The notes under the pieces: generated by a model | Told to the model about the DNA's origin: nothing | The model's input: only the letters and a program-made list of their open reading frames with translations | Database searches by the model: none | Shown: in pieces, positions 22,926 through 33,599 of the stretch | How positions within the stretch are numbered: position 1 is the first letter of the stretch | Layout of the letters: each line of letters begins with the position of its first letter | From: Pyricularia pennisetigena | Taxonomy: Eukaryota > Ascomycota > Sordariomycetes > Magnaporthales > Pyriculariaceae | Length of the DNA stretch: 64,000 bases | Assembly: GCF_004337985.1 (NCBI RefSeq) | Contig: NC_043740.1 | Coordinates: forward strand, 1,939,826 to 2,003,825 | Reading direction: 5' to 3' | Position numbers and translations under genes: made by a program

Positions 22926-24454
22926 TTAGCCCGATCCACCCTTGAAGGCCTTGCCGAACATGATGAGCTGGAGCTGGTCGTAGATCGAGAGCACACCAGC
23001 GCCGGCGACACCACGCAGAATGTTGGCACCAGCACCACGGAAGAGCGACTTGACACCCTCCTTGGCGACGATCTGCTTGAAAGCGTCGAAAGAGCTGCTG
23101 TACTTGACGGCCTCACCAGAGGTCATCATCATACGACGACGGACAGTGTCAAGGGGGTAAGAGGCGATACCGGCACCGGTGGTGACGCACCAACCGAGGG
23201 CGAACGAGGCAAGGAAGTTGGTCTCAAGGGCGCCAGTCAGGACAACGGGCTTGATGGAGTCGTACATGCCGAAGTACAGACCACGGTAGACGACGATACC
23301 GGCAACGGAAGGACCGAAACCACGGTACAGACCGGCAATACCGTCAGAGGCGAGGGTCTTGCGGTAGACGTCGACGAGACCGTTGAACTGACGGTCACCG
23401 CCACCCTTGGCCGACTTGGCGTCGTTGGCCAGACGGGTACGGGCGTAGTCGAGGGAGTAGACGAACAGGAGCGAAGTGGCACCAGCAGCCTTGAAGCTAA
23501 GTCAGCTCAAGTTTCAATAGAAGGAAGGGTCTTTTTACTTACACCACCGGATGCCAGGTTACCGGCCATCCACTTGGCGTATCCGTCCTTGTCCTTCTTG
23601 TAGCCGAACATCTTCTTGAACTTGTCACGGAAAGCGAAGTTCAGGGCCTGGGTAGGGAAGTAACGGATGACGTTGGCAGTGTTGCCACGCCACAGCGACA
23701 TGACACCCTCAGCCTGGCTGGTACGCTTGAAGCAGTCGATGATACCATCGTAGCGGCGGTCAAGACGGCCGGCGCGGATCATCTCCTCCTGTGTGTTCGT
23801 TAGCATTGGCACAGGCTAGTTGATAGTCCTCACGTGACTGCGCCAATTGATCTGAACCCGTGGCGCGTCCTATCTGCAGTCATTGCAGCTAAGAGAGAAT
23901 CCGGATGGAATTTTGCACGTACCTGGTTCTGGACCAGAAGCTTGACACGCTCAATGGGAGCAGCGGCAGTCTTCGAGACGGCGGCGGAAACACCACCCAC
24001 TATTAGATGTGTTAGGATCTTGCTCGTTTGTTCTCAGGGAAAATACCAGGTATCTTTCTGGCGGATCGCTTCGATCGACCGGGACGGCTAATGGACAAGA
24101 TACGTACTCAGGAAGTCGACCACGAAGGGCTGGATGTGAGATCATAGCAACAGTCAGTAAATTGATTTCTTATGTGATGCGATAGAAGCGACGATAGCTC
24201 CCCAAGCTCAACAGGCAAACGTCAAGCCTCGATGCGAGTCCATCGCAGACCACTCAACAATCCAAATTCAGCGGCAAGTGAAAAATGCGATAGCATTGAA
24301 TCAATTGATGCCATTGACTAGGATGAGATTTGAAATCTGATGGACTCGCAACACCAGCGTGCGTTGAGCCGAAGAGGTCTGGGTGTCGCAACTGGGTAAA
24401 AATCTGGCAACTTACCGGCATGCCCATGATGCGGACATCATCTTTGCTCGTCAT
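22926..24454 (-). CDS. AAC: Mitochondrial ADP/ATP carrier
   Basis: Exchanges cytosolic ADP for matrix ATP across the inner mitochondrial membrane. Five exons: 24454-24416, 24129-24108, 23999-23923, 23788-23543 and 23489-22926, giving 315 aa. It has three mitochondrial-carrier repeats with their Px[DE]xx[KR]-type motifs ([25 protein letters not shown]) and the diagnostic RRRMMM signature of ADP/ATP carriers in the third repeat. The first two exons encode only 20 codons, and exon 2 is just 22 nt. The last intron uses a CAAG acceptor because it keeps the frame [13 protein letters not shown]. The neighbouring genes do not suggest an operon-like relation. Confidence 0.96.
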
Positions 24455-26347
24455 CTTTGCGACTGTTCAAAGCAATGCTCTGAATATCTGAATGGAGTGG
24501 AGAGGTTTTTGCAGAAAGAAAGGAAATGCAAAAGGCCAAGTGGAATGAATGGTTCAGAAGATGGAAGAGTTTAGGAGAGGTAGCGTTCTCTGCTCGGGAC
24601 TTTATGGGAAGCTCGACTGGAAAAATTCGGGACAAGGATCAAATTTTGTCTAGCACGGCCCCACAACCCCTGCCGGGGCAACACCAATATGTGGCTCGTG
24701 CTCCAAATTCGCGCGCCTGCAATCCGACCCGCCCCGAACTAGTAGCATCTCTGTAGTTGATCTCCAGGGGGCCACGCCGTCGCTGATGCCGACCAGCCTC
24801 TAGGTGGTTACATGAAATGGAGCCGGTTTTGCTTCCCAGTGTCCAAGAAGATGGGCCCGGAGAGAAGAATTTTTTCAGGTGGTAAATGCCATGTTTACGC
24901 CATTTTGATCTGCAACTTTTGACATACGTAGAATACATGTTCTCCCTATCAAGGTATAATTCATATCAATGCGACTCAGCTGTAATGTTTGACCAGCATA
25001 GTTCATCTTATTATACCCAGCTTCCAGCTTAAAAAAAATTTGCTTTGCGGGCCGTTGGTTATTGGCTCCAGCTATCTCTTGGTAGGTCCCCATCGACGTC
25101 CGGGCCAACGGCGGATATTACCTGCTGGGCCTCTTCAAATAATACCCTGCTTTGCCGGGGAAATGTAGTCAGTGAGCCGGTGGCTTTCTGGAACTGGCCA
25201 CAGATGCACGAGAAAGTCAATTCCTTTTGAGGTTGGAAGCCGAGTCAAGCCTCTTGGTATTCACTATCAACTCATGAGTGAGGTTTTGAGGCGCCAAGTG
25301 TGATGGTTTCATAACTTTGCTCGGTGTCTGCAAAAATCCTGTAACTTACATGTGCCACTGGCAAGCAGCTCGAATCGCCACCGTAGCTTGCCATCATGCC
25401 AATTGGCGCCTGCTCTTTGAGGACCAGGAAGGCTGGGCAACCAGAACAGGCTGCCGATTGGGTGGGCTGACGCAATCTTAGCCGAGAAAATTGCGGCTTT
25501 TGGAATCGCTTGAACGCAACGGACGTAGAGATGGATGGGTGTCGACGGCGTTGCCGGGGTTTATTTTTTGTTTTATTTTTTTTTTTATGTTTTTTTCCCC
25601 TATCACTTCGCACTACCTCAGATGGCAATAAAGCGGTGATCTCGTGCATGTATGTATATAGGCAATGTAGTCGAGTAGGTAGACACACCAAGTAGCCAAT
25701 AGCCAGGTGACAGTAGGTTGGCCTCCAAGGACTAACTAATGTACCACCGAGGAAACCGGTTATGGCTTGAAGCTCAAACACTCTGTCTGGTTCGTCTCAG
25801 CTGCCCGTGTCAATCCATTAAACTTTTCAAATCAAATAGCCTACCCTGAACCAGATAGTTATCCCTGGCAAAGATCCCCACGGGTCGCACAAGTCGACTT
25901 GTTTATTTCAACCAACGCAGGCAGAGCAAGTAATTACTCTGCCTGGTTGTCGAGTATCCTGCTGGTATTGGCCATTACATCTGGCTTATATCCTTGCTAA
26001 CTTCCTTCGCACAGCTTGACCTCTTAATTCACACATCACATTACTACAAAAAACACTCAAGTGATTCAGAATGTTTTGTTTCGTTTTGACTAAGGCATCA
26101 TGACCATTCCGTGCCATGCAGTCCTCAAGACAGTGTAGCCGTCTATACGGGGTCCTTGTTGGGAGATCAAATCCTCCCTGCCTTATGATACACCAAGTGC
26201 CCAAAGACCAACTCCTAAAGATGTGAAGCCATAACCCATCCGTATCCGTTGTTTGCCCGGAGCATGGGCTAGAATGGAGTCCCTCGCGCCGGAAGTTCCC
26301 CCTCACAAAAAGCAAACAGTCGTGGAAAGTCGTGAAAATGAAGGTGC
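24455..26347. other. 1.9-kb intergenic region
   Basis: Contains the upstream region of the ADP/ATP carrier gene and the 3' flank of RPS25. T-rich tract at 25561-25597. Open frames here start at non-ATG codons and resemble nothing; no RNA gene recognised. Confidence 0.55.
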
Positions 26348-26739
26348 CTATTCGGCAGCGCCAACGGCCCGGGCTGTTTCAAGTCAACCATGTCAGTCGC
26401 CCTGCTAAAGATTTCACCAAAGATGCAGCCCTCTGCCCACAAACGTGCGACGAGTTTGCTGTACATGGATTGAAACATACTGTAGATCTTCATCTTGCTG
26501 TGCGTAACCACGGGCTTGATCTGGCCCTTCTCCTCCAGGTCGGCAAGGCACTGGCGAGCCAGCGAGCCGTTGATCTTTAGCCTGTCGACAAGAGTGGCGA
26601 TGGTGACGAGGCGGTACGACTGGACGTCCTTGTAGAGCTTGTCGGAGGTGGTCTTGTCCAGGAGGACGGCGTGCTGGGCCTTGTCCTTAACCTTTCCCTT
26701 GGACCACTTCTTCTTTCCTTTGCCACCAGCGGGAGCCAT
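26348..26739 (-). CDS. RPS25: 40S ribosomal protein S25 (eS25)
   Basis: Small-subunit ribosomal protein. Two exons, 26739-26481 and 26373-26348, give 94 aa. The start MAPAGGKGKKKWSKGKVKDK is basic as expected, followed by the winged-helix core (LYKDVQSYRLVTIATLVDR, LARQCLADLEEKGQIKPVV). The last exon is only 26 nt. Three possible acceptors follow the GTATGT donor; the CAG at 26374 gives the canonical fungal ending HSKMKIYTRAVGAAE, while the nearer ones give unrelated tails. Reading through the intron yields an artificial 156-aa frame. It is divergently arranged with RPS5. Confidence 0.95.
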
Positions 26740-27131
26740 TTTGTCTTGTTGTTTTGGTGGTCGTTGATGAGGTTTGGCGGTTTGCTGATGTGGTGGGAAG
26801 TGATGGTCGTTGAAGTGGTCGGTCTACTGATGGCGATTTGTGCGAAGTCGAAAGCCTGGGTGAACCGCAGTCTTCAAATCCACACTTGGGCAAATCGAGG
26901 GGCTCCTGCCTTGAGCCCTAAAAAATTTGGAGGCTCACCCAATGAAAACCCTCGACGCACGTGGGCCAGCCCCACCACGCTTGGTGCGGCCACGAGATTT
27001 GGCAACCAGCAATTTACATCCTCTACGGCACTCGACCTTAAGACAAAAATCCGCTACTCCCAGCAAACCATTTCGTCCACGACCAAGTCGCCTAGAGTCC
27101 TTTCACGGTCGGTCAGATTCACCCAGCAAAC
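26740..27131. promoter_or_regulatory. Bidirectional promoter region shared by RPS25 and RPS5
   Basis: 392 bp separates the two start codons, which point away from each other. Both genes encode 40S subunit proteins needed in equal amounts, so a shared promoter is plausible. Visible elements are a CACGTG core at 26958-26963, a CCAAT at 26939-26943 and an A/T-rich CCCTAAAAAATTT near 26916. No transcription-factor assignment is certain. Confidence 0.6.
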
Positions 27132-28086
27132 ATGTCTGACAACGGAGAAATCGAGGTCGAGGCCGTCTCGGGCTACCAGGTCCTGCCCAAGGATGTTGTC
27201 GCCGAGATTGGCAGCATCAAGCTCTTCAACAAGTGGAGCTATGAGGACGTCGAGATTCGCGACATCTCATTGACGTAAGGAATCTTTGGATCTATTCGCC
27301 CGTCCGACTGTTGCCTGCGCGTCTTTTTGGCTCCCTGAGGTGGTTTGCAGAGAGATTGGGATATACTTGGGTTCATGGCATGCATAGTACGAGGGGTAGC
27401 CAAGGGCAAGAGCAAAGCGCCAGCATGCGAACTGGGACAAGACGCAGGCAACAGGAGGCAGAAAACCCTCCGACGAGCAACACAAAGGCTGACATTTGAC
27501 ATCTGCTTTCCAGAGACTACATCCAGATCCGGTCACCGGTCTACATCCCCCACTCGGCTGGCCGTTATGCCGTCAAGCGCTTCCGCAAGGCCAACTGCCC
27601 CATCATTGAGCGTCTTACCAACTCTCTGATGATGCACGGCCGCAACAACGGCAAGAAGCTCATGGCTGTCCGCATTGTCGCACACGCCTTTGAGATTGTG
27701 AGTGGTCTTGCAAAGGCTACCAGAATTGGCCGCCGCGGCAATGGCATAGTCTAACTAGGAACTCTCAGATCCACCTCATGACCGACCAGAACCCCATTCA
27801 GATTGCCGTTGACGCCATAGTCAACTGCGGCCCTCGCGAAGACAGCACCCGTATCGGCAGCGCTGGAACCGTCCGTAGGCAAGCCGTCGATGTTTCGCCT
27901 CTGCGCCGTGTCAACCAGGCCATCTCCCTCCTGACCACTGGCGCCCGCGAGGCCTCCTTCCGCAACGTCAAGTCTATTGCTGAGTGCTTGGCTGAGGAGC
28001 TGATCAACGCCGCCAAGGGCAGCAGCAACTCGTACGCCATCAAGAAGAAGGACGAGTTGGAGCGTGTGGCGAAGAGCAACCGTTAA
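27132..28086 (+). CDS. RPS5: 40S ribosomal protein S5 (uS7)
   Basis: Small-subunit head protein near the mRNA exit/E site. Three exons: 27132-27274, 27514-27697 and 27769-28086, giving 214 aa. The N terminus is [20 protein letters not shown]. The uS7 core includes [40 protein letters not shown] and [20 protein letters not shown], and the protein ends [13 protein letters not shown]. All three features are near invariant in eukaryotes. The first intron (239 nt) is long for this genome; the second is 71 nt with a CTAAC branch site. Confidence 0.98.
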
Positions 28087-28739
28087 GGAATATTCTTTTT
28101 ATGTGGATATGGGGATGGGCGCAGAATCGGGCTGCTGGGTCTGTTTTGCTATTTGGCAATCGGAAAGTTCTTTCTCGGGGTTCATGTCTCATCGGAAAGT
28201 TGCATTTGCGCGTTCAGGCTTTGGCAAAGGTGGATTGCGGTTTTTTCTCCAACGGCAATCTTTGTCATATAGGGCTTATCTAAAAAAAAGAAAGGCTCCG
28301 CTCACGGGAGGGCGAATCACGAAGACCATTGAATTAAATACCTGTGCTACGTTCCCTTGTTGCTGTCGCTTGTTACATATACTTTAGGAGGAGGTCTAGT
28401 TGACCTGCTGCCTACCGGACAGGCCTATGTTGGGCTATTTGCTGCTCTCCAATACACTCGAGCGTCTCCTGAGGATTTGCTGGTGGCCAAGGCGAACTCT
28501 TTGTCATCTGGCTCATCTTGTTACGTTAGGGTAGCTGCAGCGGCGCCATCTTCAACGGGCGTGGTGGTGTTATCATCATCAAGAGGCATGTTTCCTCCTT
28601 CCATGTTCTTCAGCACCTTGTCCAGCTTCAGGGGTTGGTATGGTTGGGTGGACGACCCTGAGCCAGGGCACCAACGCATATTCGGCCAAACTCCATCTGT
28701 GATCGGGCCCTTGCAGCTAGACGCCTTGACAGAATCCAC
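28087..28739. other. Convergent intergenic region
   Basis: 3' flanks of RPS5 and of the GNAT gene; no additional gene supported. Confidence 0.6.
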
Positions 28740-29709
28740 CTAGGGATCCTTTTCCAGGTCTTCCAGGCGTTTGAACATACCGACGTGAGGGATGCCTTCT
28801 TCCCACCACTCCCCCATCTCATCGTCGATTTTGAAACCAAACCTTTCCCAGAACGGGACCACCTGCTTTTGAGCATGGACACATACGAGGCCATTCCACT
28901 TCAGCAAGGACGTAGGGTCGGCTGCGGCTGAGGCCGCTGCTTCTGTGGCAGACATGTTTTTGGTGCTGGGGATTCAGGGGTTCAGCCTACCACAAGTCAC
29001 GCACAGGCCTTTCGGGTGGACATGCTTACGGGTTAAAATAGGTCGGGTGCTTCCTCAGAAACTCCAAGGCTTGCTGAACCAGCAGACTGCCAATGGACAA
29101 CCCGCGGGCATTGCGAATGACTGCCAACCTTCCAAGCTTCACGTAAGGCTCCTGGCCATCGTGAAGACTGGTGGGCCGGTCAGGCATGTCCGGCCGATAT
29201 GCAGCGATCCTCCTCCTCTCGCTGGTCGAAAGCGACCGCAGTGCCTGCAGGTCGGCAGGACCTGCACCCTCTCCCGGCGTTACGATACCCCACGACAGCG
29301 CCAGCTCGGCCTGGTTCACCAGCTTGCCGTCCAGGTATCTGCCGCCCGGCCTCGGGTGAGGCGGGTGAGGGAACGGGACGCACCTCAGCGTGCCGGTGGG
29401 TTCTGCACTGGGCTGACCACCCCGCGATGCATGGATCTGGCCTGCGTCTACCCCGCCGGTCTCGCTCTGCCTTGTCGCCCCCTTGCTTGCATAAGTGACC
29501 CAATGGCAGCTGCGTGGGTCGTCGTCGTCCATCTCATACTCGAGACAAACCCCCTGCTCTCGCACAAAGACGTCCTCCCGGACCTTCATGGCATCTATGA
29601 AAGTCTGCGATATGGCCGGGGGCTGCTCGGAAGGGAGCTTGTGGCGGTCATAACCCGTGTAGTCGGTCGGCTCTTGGAACCTGCAGAAAGTGGTAGGGGT
29701 GGCCGCCAT
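28740..29709 (-). CDS. GNAT-family N-acetyltransferase
   Basis: Two exons, 29709-29030 and 28965-28740, encode 301 aa. The start is the ATG giving MAATPTTFCRF; upstream in-frame codons are TTG. Early features are AMKVREDVFVREQGV (about residues 40-55), typical of the first helix/strand of GNAT enzymes. The acetyl-CoA binding motif A is seen around residues 192-215 (LGRLAVIRNARGLSIGSLLV), where RGLSIGS resembles RGxGIGS with Ser replacing one Gly. After the intron the fold finishes with VVPFWERFGFKIDDEM, a standard C-terminal GNAT element. An insertion rich in Gly/Pro/Arg (about residues 75-150) separates the parts. The acceptor substrate (amine, amino acid or protein) cannot be deduced. Confidence 0.85.
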
Positions 29710-30950
29710 ATTGGGATGAACCTGGCGAGTGGCCGGCGATGCACTGGTAGTTCCAGTAGTGTGTGTTTTTTGGGGAGTTATCGGCAGTGGCAATGGCTTG
29801 TCTGCTGATTGATAAATTGGAGGGTTCAAGTCATATCAATACGGCTACCAAAGAAACAGATGCCTTATCTTAAAAATCTGGTTCTATCCGATTTTTTCGT
29901 GAGATACTTTTGTCGGAGCAAGCTCTTGCAGCGATTTACTAATTTATTTTCCATCATTTTGTCTATTCTGCAAAGTGGTAGTAATCTAGCACGCGAGAGA
30001 GGGGTTGTGCCTCCCTGGCTGACTGTCTAAGAGATGAATTGCATTAAATGGAAGGAGTAGACCTGGAGAATGTAAACAAATATCAGACCTTGCGGTTAAG
30101 GGTAATCGATGAAAGTTTCTCTAATTGAGTTTTTTTCAATTTCTCTTTATTTGTTTAACTTTTTTTTTTTCTCTTCTTTTCTTATCTTGTGGCACCAGCT
30201 ACCCAGTCAGGCGTTTCACCGATTGCGGCTCCGAAATTCGGCTCCGGGATTGATCTTACAGGCCATAACCCCGCCGGCGCCGGAACCCGGATCTTTGGGT
30301 CGTCCAACCTGAATTTTTCGTCTTGGTTACCGCACCCAAAAGCAAGAAGAGACAGACAGCCCAACTATTCCCAGCACTAACCAATGTACTGGATCTTTGG
30401 CTCATCTGATGTTAAAACCATCTATCCCAATCAAGGATCATGTGAATACCCAACTACATAGGTATCTGACCTGCACTAGATTAATTAGAGGCAAGGGCGT
30501 ACGCAGGCGGAGGACCGTTCGTCAGTTCGCGCATGCACCAAACATCAAAGTTCGTCGCAATCATCCGAAACCCTGCCGCGGACAGATTGCCAAGTCAGTG
30601 CTCCCCGCCCATCGTCACTTTATAAGATCCGGCCTGATTCTTTCCTGCTCCACTTGATCACCCGGTGACGTCTCCTGATGTACCGCACTGGAACTGGGTC
30701 TAGAATAGAAGTAGGCTAGACCTTCCCCGCATGTTGTCAAACGGAAAAAACCTCCGTCTCTTTTTATCGAAAATCGAACCTGTTTCGCCTGCCTCACATG
30801 TTAGAGCCAAGATCTGGAGTGAACTGACAGACACACATAAAAGCCCATTGAAAAAATAAAAAATAAAAAAAATTGTCAGCTCCTACTGGTCCGCTTTATA
30901 GACCTGCCAAGCACCAATCTCGACGATTCGCAACAACCAATAACGCCACC
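29710..30950. other. Divergent intergenic region between GNAT and SDR genes
   Basis: 1.24 kb holding both promoters. A possible TATA-like ATAAAAG at 30837-30843 lies about 110 nt before the SDR start. No gene supported. Confidence 0.5.
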
Positions 30951-31846
30951 ATGTCAGTCGACAACAACTTGGTTGGGAGGCTTGCGCTCATTACCGGTGC
31001 CTCAGGAGGGTACGTATTTATTCATATTGTTCTTATATCTGAAAAAAAAGAAATATGAGAAAGAAGCCCAAGCTGGCCATTCTCTATTGAAATAACAACA
31101 CTTGCAGTAAACTGACAAATACCTCCAGTATTGGGGCAGCCATCGCCAAGGACCTCTGGGCCCACGGTGCCAGTCTAGCCCTCACCTACTGGAGCAGCCG
31201 CGAGAAGATCGATGCTCTTGTCGCCGAACTGGAGAAGTCTTCGACCAGGTCCAACACCAGGATTTCGGTTCACCGCATCGACATGGGCACCCCCAACGAC
31301 CAGGACTTTGACCTGCTGTTCCAAGAGATAGTCCAACTGCAGGGCCAATCCCCCAGCATCCTGGTCGCCAACGCTGGCTACGGCAAGCGCTTCACGTACA
31401 TTGAGGACATTGAGCTGGCCGAGTTCGACTACATGATACGCGTCAACCTGCGTGCCCCCTTCATCCTGGCCAAGAACTGCGTGCCCGACATGGCCAAGAA
31501 CAAGTGGGGAAGGCTCATCTTCATCTCCTCCATCGCGGCTTACGGCGGCGGCATCAACGGACCCCACTACGCTGCCAGCAAGGGCGGAGTGACGAGCATG
31601 ATGCGCAACCTGTCGGCCAGGTACGCAAAGGATGGCATCACGGCCAACGATGTGGCGCCGGCCATGATCGGTGACACGGGCATGATCCCGAATGCGAGGT
31701 CCGTGGAAGGCACACCGGGAGACGTCAGGAATATTCCCGTTGGCAGGCTTGGTTCCCCGCAGGAGGTGGCCAACACCGTGACGATGCTGTGTCGGACGGG
31801 GTACCTTACCGGTCAGAGCATCGTATTATCAGGAGGTTTGAAATGA
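30951..31846 (+). CDS. Short-chain dehydrogenase/reductase (FabG/3-oxoacyl-ACP reductase-like)
   Basis: Two exons, 30951-31009 and 31129-31846, give 258 aa, the usual length of a classical SDR. The NAD(P)-binding motif TGASGGIG (residues 15-22) is split by the intron. NAG lies at 101-103, structural N126 is present, and the catalytic residues are S154, Y167 and K171 (YxxxK in PHYAASKGG). The C-terminal region carries GRLGSPQEVANTV, typical of FabG-like reductases. It most resembles 3-oxoacyl-ACP reductase-type SDRs, but the substrate cannot be told from sequence. It lies convergent to an MFS transporter, 208 bp apart. The start is in a good context (CCACCATGT). Confidence 0.9.
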
Positions 31847-32054
31847 TCTTGGCAGAATTCCGAGCTGGCACGGATAATGAAAAAAAAAAAAAAAAGAGTC
31901 GTTGGTTTGATAAAATCAACAGCTTCTCTTTTGATATGCATGGAATATAAAGCTGAAGATAAAGAATTAATTGTTTAAACACCAGGTTGGCTGTAGAAAC
32001 TGATGGAATATACAAATACCACGAGAGACCAATAGGGACAGGCATATATGCTCA

Positions 32055-33599
32055 CTACAGACACCATCTGAAATCGGGTGACGCAGGCCCATCCCTCAGC
32101 TTCTCAGTCGGCACATCCTGAGGTCTGACCTTTACGCCCTGGGCCTCGTCCCTCCTCTTGTTGTCCCACATCATGTACAGGCCGAGCACGACGGTCAGGA
32201 CGCCTCCGACGCCGCCAAAGGCCGCCGTGGTGACCAGAGCAGGCATATACTTGGGGGCGTCCTTGTTCAGGAAGATGTTTGAGCTGACCACGCCCATCAT
32301 GTTGGCCACGGGCACGGCCACGCTGGTGAGGACGACGCGGCGGCCCTCGTGGGCGATGTTGTTGTTGTACAGAACGTCGAGCAGCACCGACGGCGCCGAG
32401 GTGCCCCACGTCATCATGAAGGAGGCAAAGTACGCCACCATCTGCTGGCTGCCCACGACGTCGTCGAGGCTGGCGTAGACGACCATGCCGATGAAAGTGA
32501 AGAGGAAGCCCAGGGCGACAAAGGGGAACCGCAGCCTGGTGTAGTCGGACGCGAAGGCCAGCACCAGCAGCATGACGGCGCCCGTGACGTTGGGCGCCAC
32601 GGTGTACAGGTTGGTCTTGGCCGGCCCGAAGCCGAGGCGCTGGACGATCTGAGGCAGGAAGAGCTGGACCGACTGCAGCGGCACCCCAAGGCACATTTGG
32701 ATGGCGAGGATGAGCCACGAGGTCCAGTGCTTGAAGATCTTGAGCGAGTCGCGGATGTTGAGCTCCTCGTTGACCACCGACGAGGAGTCCATCTGTATCC
32801 GGTAGTAGGCAAGCTGCCGCTCGTCCGGGTTCAGGAAGCGCGCCTCTCCCGCCGAGCGGGGCAGGTACCAGAAGGCGAAGAAGGAGAAGAGGACGGTGCA
32901 GGCGCCCTCGATGACGAAGAGGTAGCGCCAGGACTCGAGCGCCCCGCCCCTGATCTGGAAGACTCCAAACGACAGCAGGCCGCCAAAGGCGGAGGCGATG
33001 CTCTGCGCGGCGTAGAAGATGGCGAGGCGACGGGCAAGCTCGCCGCGGCGGTAGAACATGGTCTGGTAGTAGATGACGAGCGGGAAGAAGGCGCTTTCGC
33101 TCATGCCCAGGAGCCAGCGCAGCGCAAAGAGGCCGCCAAAGTTGTGGCAGACGACGACGAGCAGCGTGGCCGTGCCGAAGCAGAACATCATGATGGGGAG
33201 CACGCGGCTGGGACCGAACTTCTTGCCGGCGATGCCCAGGAACGGGGCCGTGAGCACGTAGGGGATGAAAAATACGGACAAGAGTATGTTGTACTGGTTC
33301 CCTTCGAGTCCGAGTGACTTCTCGAGGCCGTTCGTCTTGGCGTTGCCCAGGTTCGACTTGTCGAGACTGTTGAACAGGTACATGATGGAGAGTACCGGGA
33401 GCAGCCGCAGGTCGAGCTTCCACACCAGGGCTCGCTCTGACTGCTTGTCGATGTTGAAGGAGCCAGAGGCAGCGTTGGGAACGACATCGGCATCGTTTAT
33501 GCTGCCTGCCTTGGCGCTGGCTATCGTGTCCTTCTCCAAGTCTGCCTCTTCGGTTTGAGGTGGCTTCGAGACCTCGCGTGGGTCTGAGACTGTAGCCAT
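32055..33599 (-). CDS. MFS transporter of the anion:cation symporter (Dal5/Tna1-like) family
   Basis: An intronless 514-aa protein with about 12 membrane helices and a hydrophilic N-terminal tail of about 60 residues. Signatures include YLFNSLDKSNLGNAKTNGLE at the end of helix 1, typical of fungal Dal5/allantoate and Tna1/nicotinate permeases, and RWLLGMSESAFFPLVIYY in helix 4. The likely substrate is a small organic anion (vitamin, carboxylate or ureide). The coding sequence has very high G+C at third positions, which creates several long spurious frames on both strands. Its neighbour downstream is the convergent SDR gene. Confidence 0.92.
   Translation of the reverse strand: MATVSDPREVSKPPQTEEADLEKDTIASAKAGSINDADVVPNAASGSFNIDKQSERALVWKLDLRLLPVLSIMYLFNSLDKSNLGNAKTNGLEKSLGLEGNQYNILLSVFFIPYVLTAPFLGIAGKKFGPSRVLPIMMFCFGTATLLVVVCHNFGGLFALRWLLGMSESAFFPLVIYYQTMFYRRGELARRLAIFYAAQSIASAFGGLLSFGVFQIRGGALESWRYLFVIEGACTVLFSFFAFWYLPRSAGEARFLNPDERQLAYYRIQMDSSSVVNEELNIRDSLKIFKHWTSWLILAIQMCLGVPLQSVQLFLPQIVQRLGFGPAKTNLYTVAPNVTGAVMLLVLAFASDYTRLRFPFVALGFLFTFIGMVVYASLDDVVGSQQMVAYFASFMMTWGTSAPSVLLDVLYNNNIAHEGRRVVLTSVAVPVANMMGVVSSNIFLNKDAPKYMPALVTTAAFGGVGGVLTVVLGLYMMWDNKRRDEAQGVKVRPQDVPTEKLRDGPASPDFRWCL

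Noticed and set aside
25272..25781. 169-codon minus-strand frame
   Set aside because: Begins at GTG, contains a poly-Lys stretch from a T run, and resembles no family.
26379..26480. Alternative acceptors and read-through for RPS25
   Set aside because: They yield GRLTWLT or a 156-aa product; only the acceptor at 26374 restores the conserved ending TRAVGAAE.
32104..33423. 439-codon frame on the minus strand and 322-codon frame on the plus strand overlapping the MFS gene
   Set aside because: They are Arg/Pro/Gly-rich shadows caused by high third-position G+C of the MFS coding sequence, which itself has 12 convincing membrane helices.
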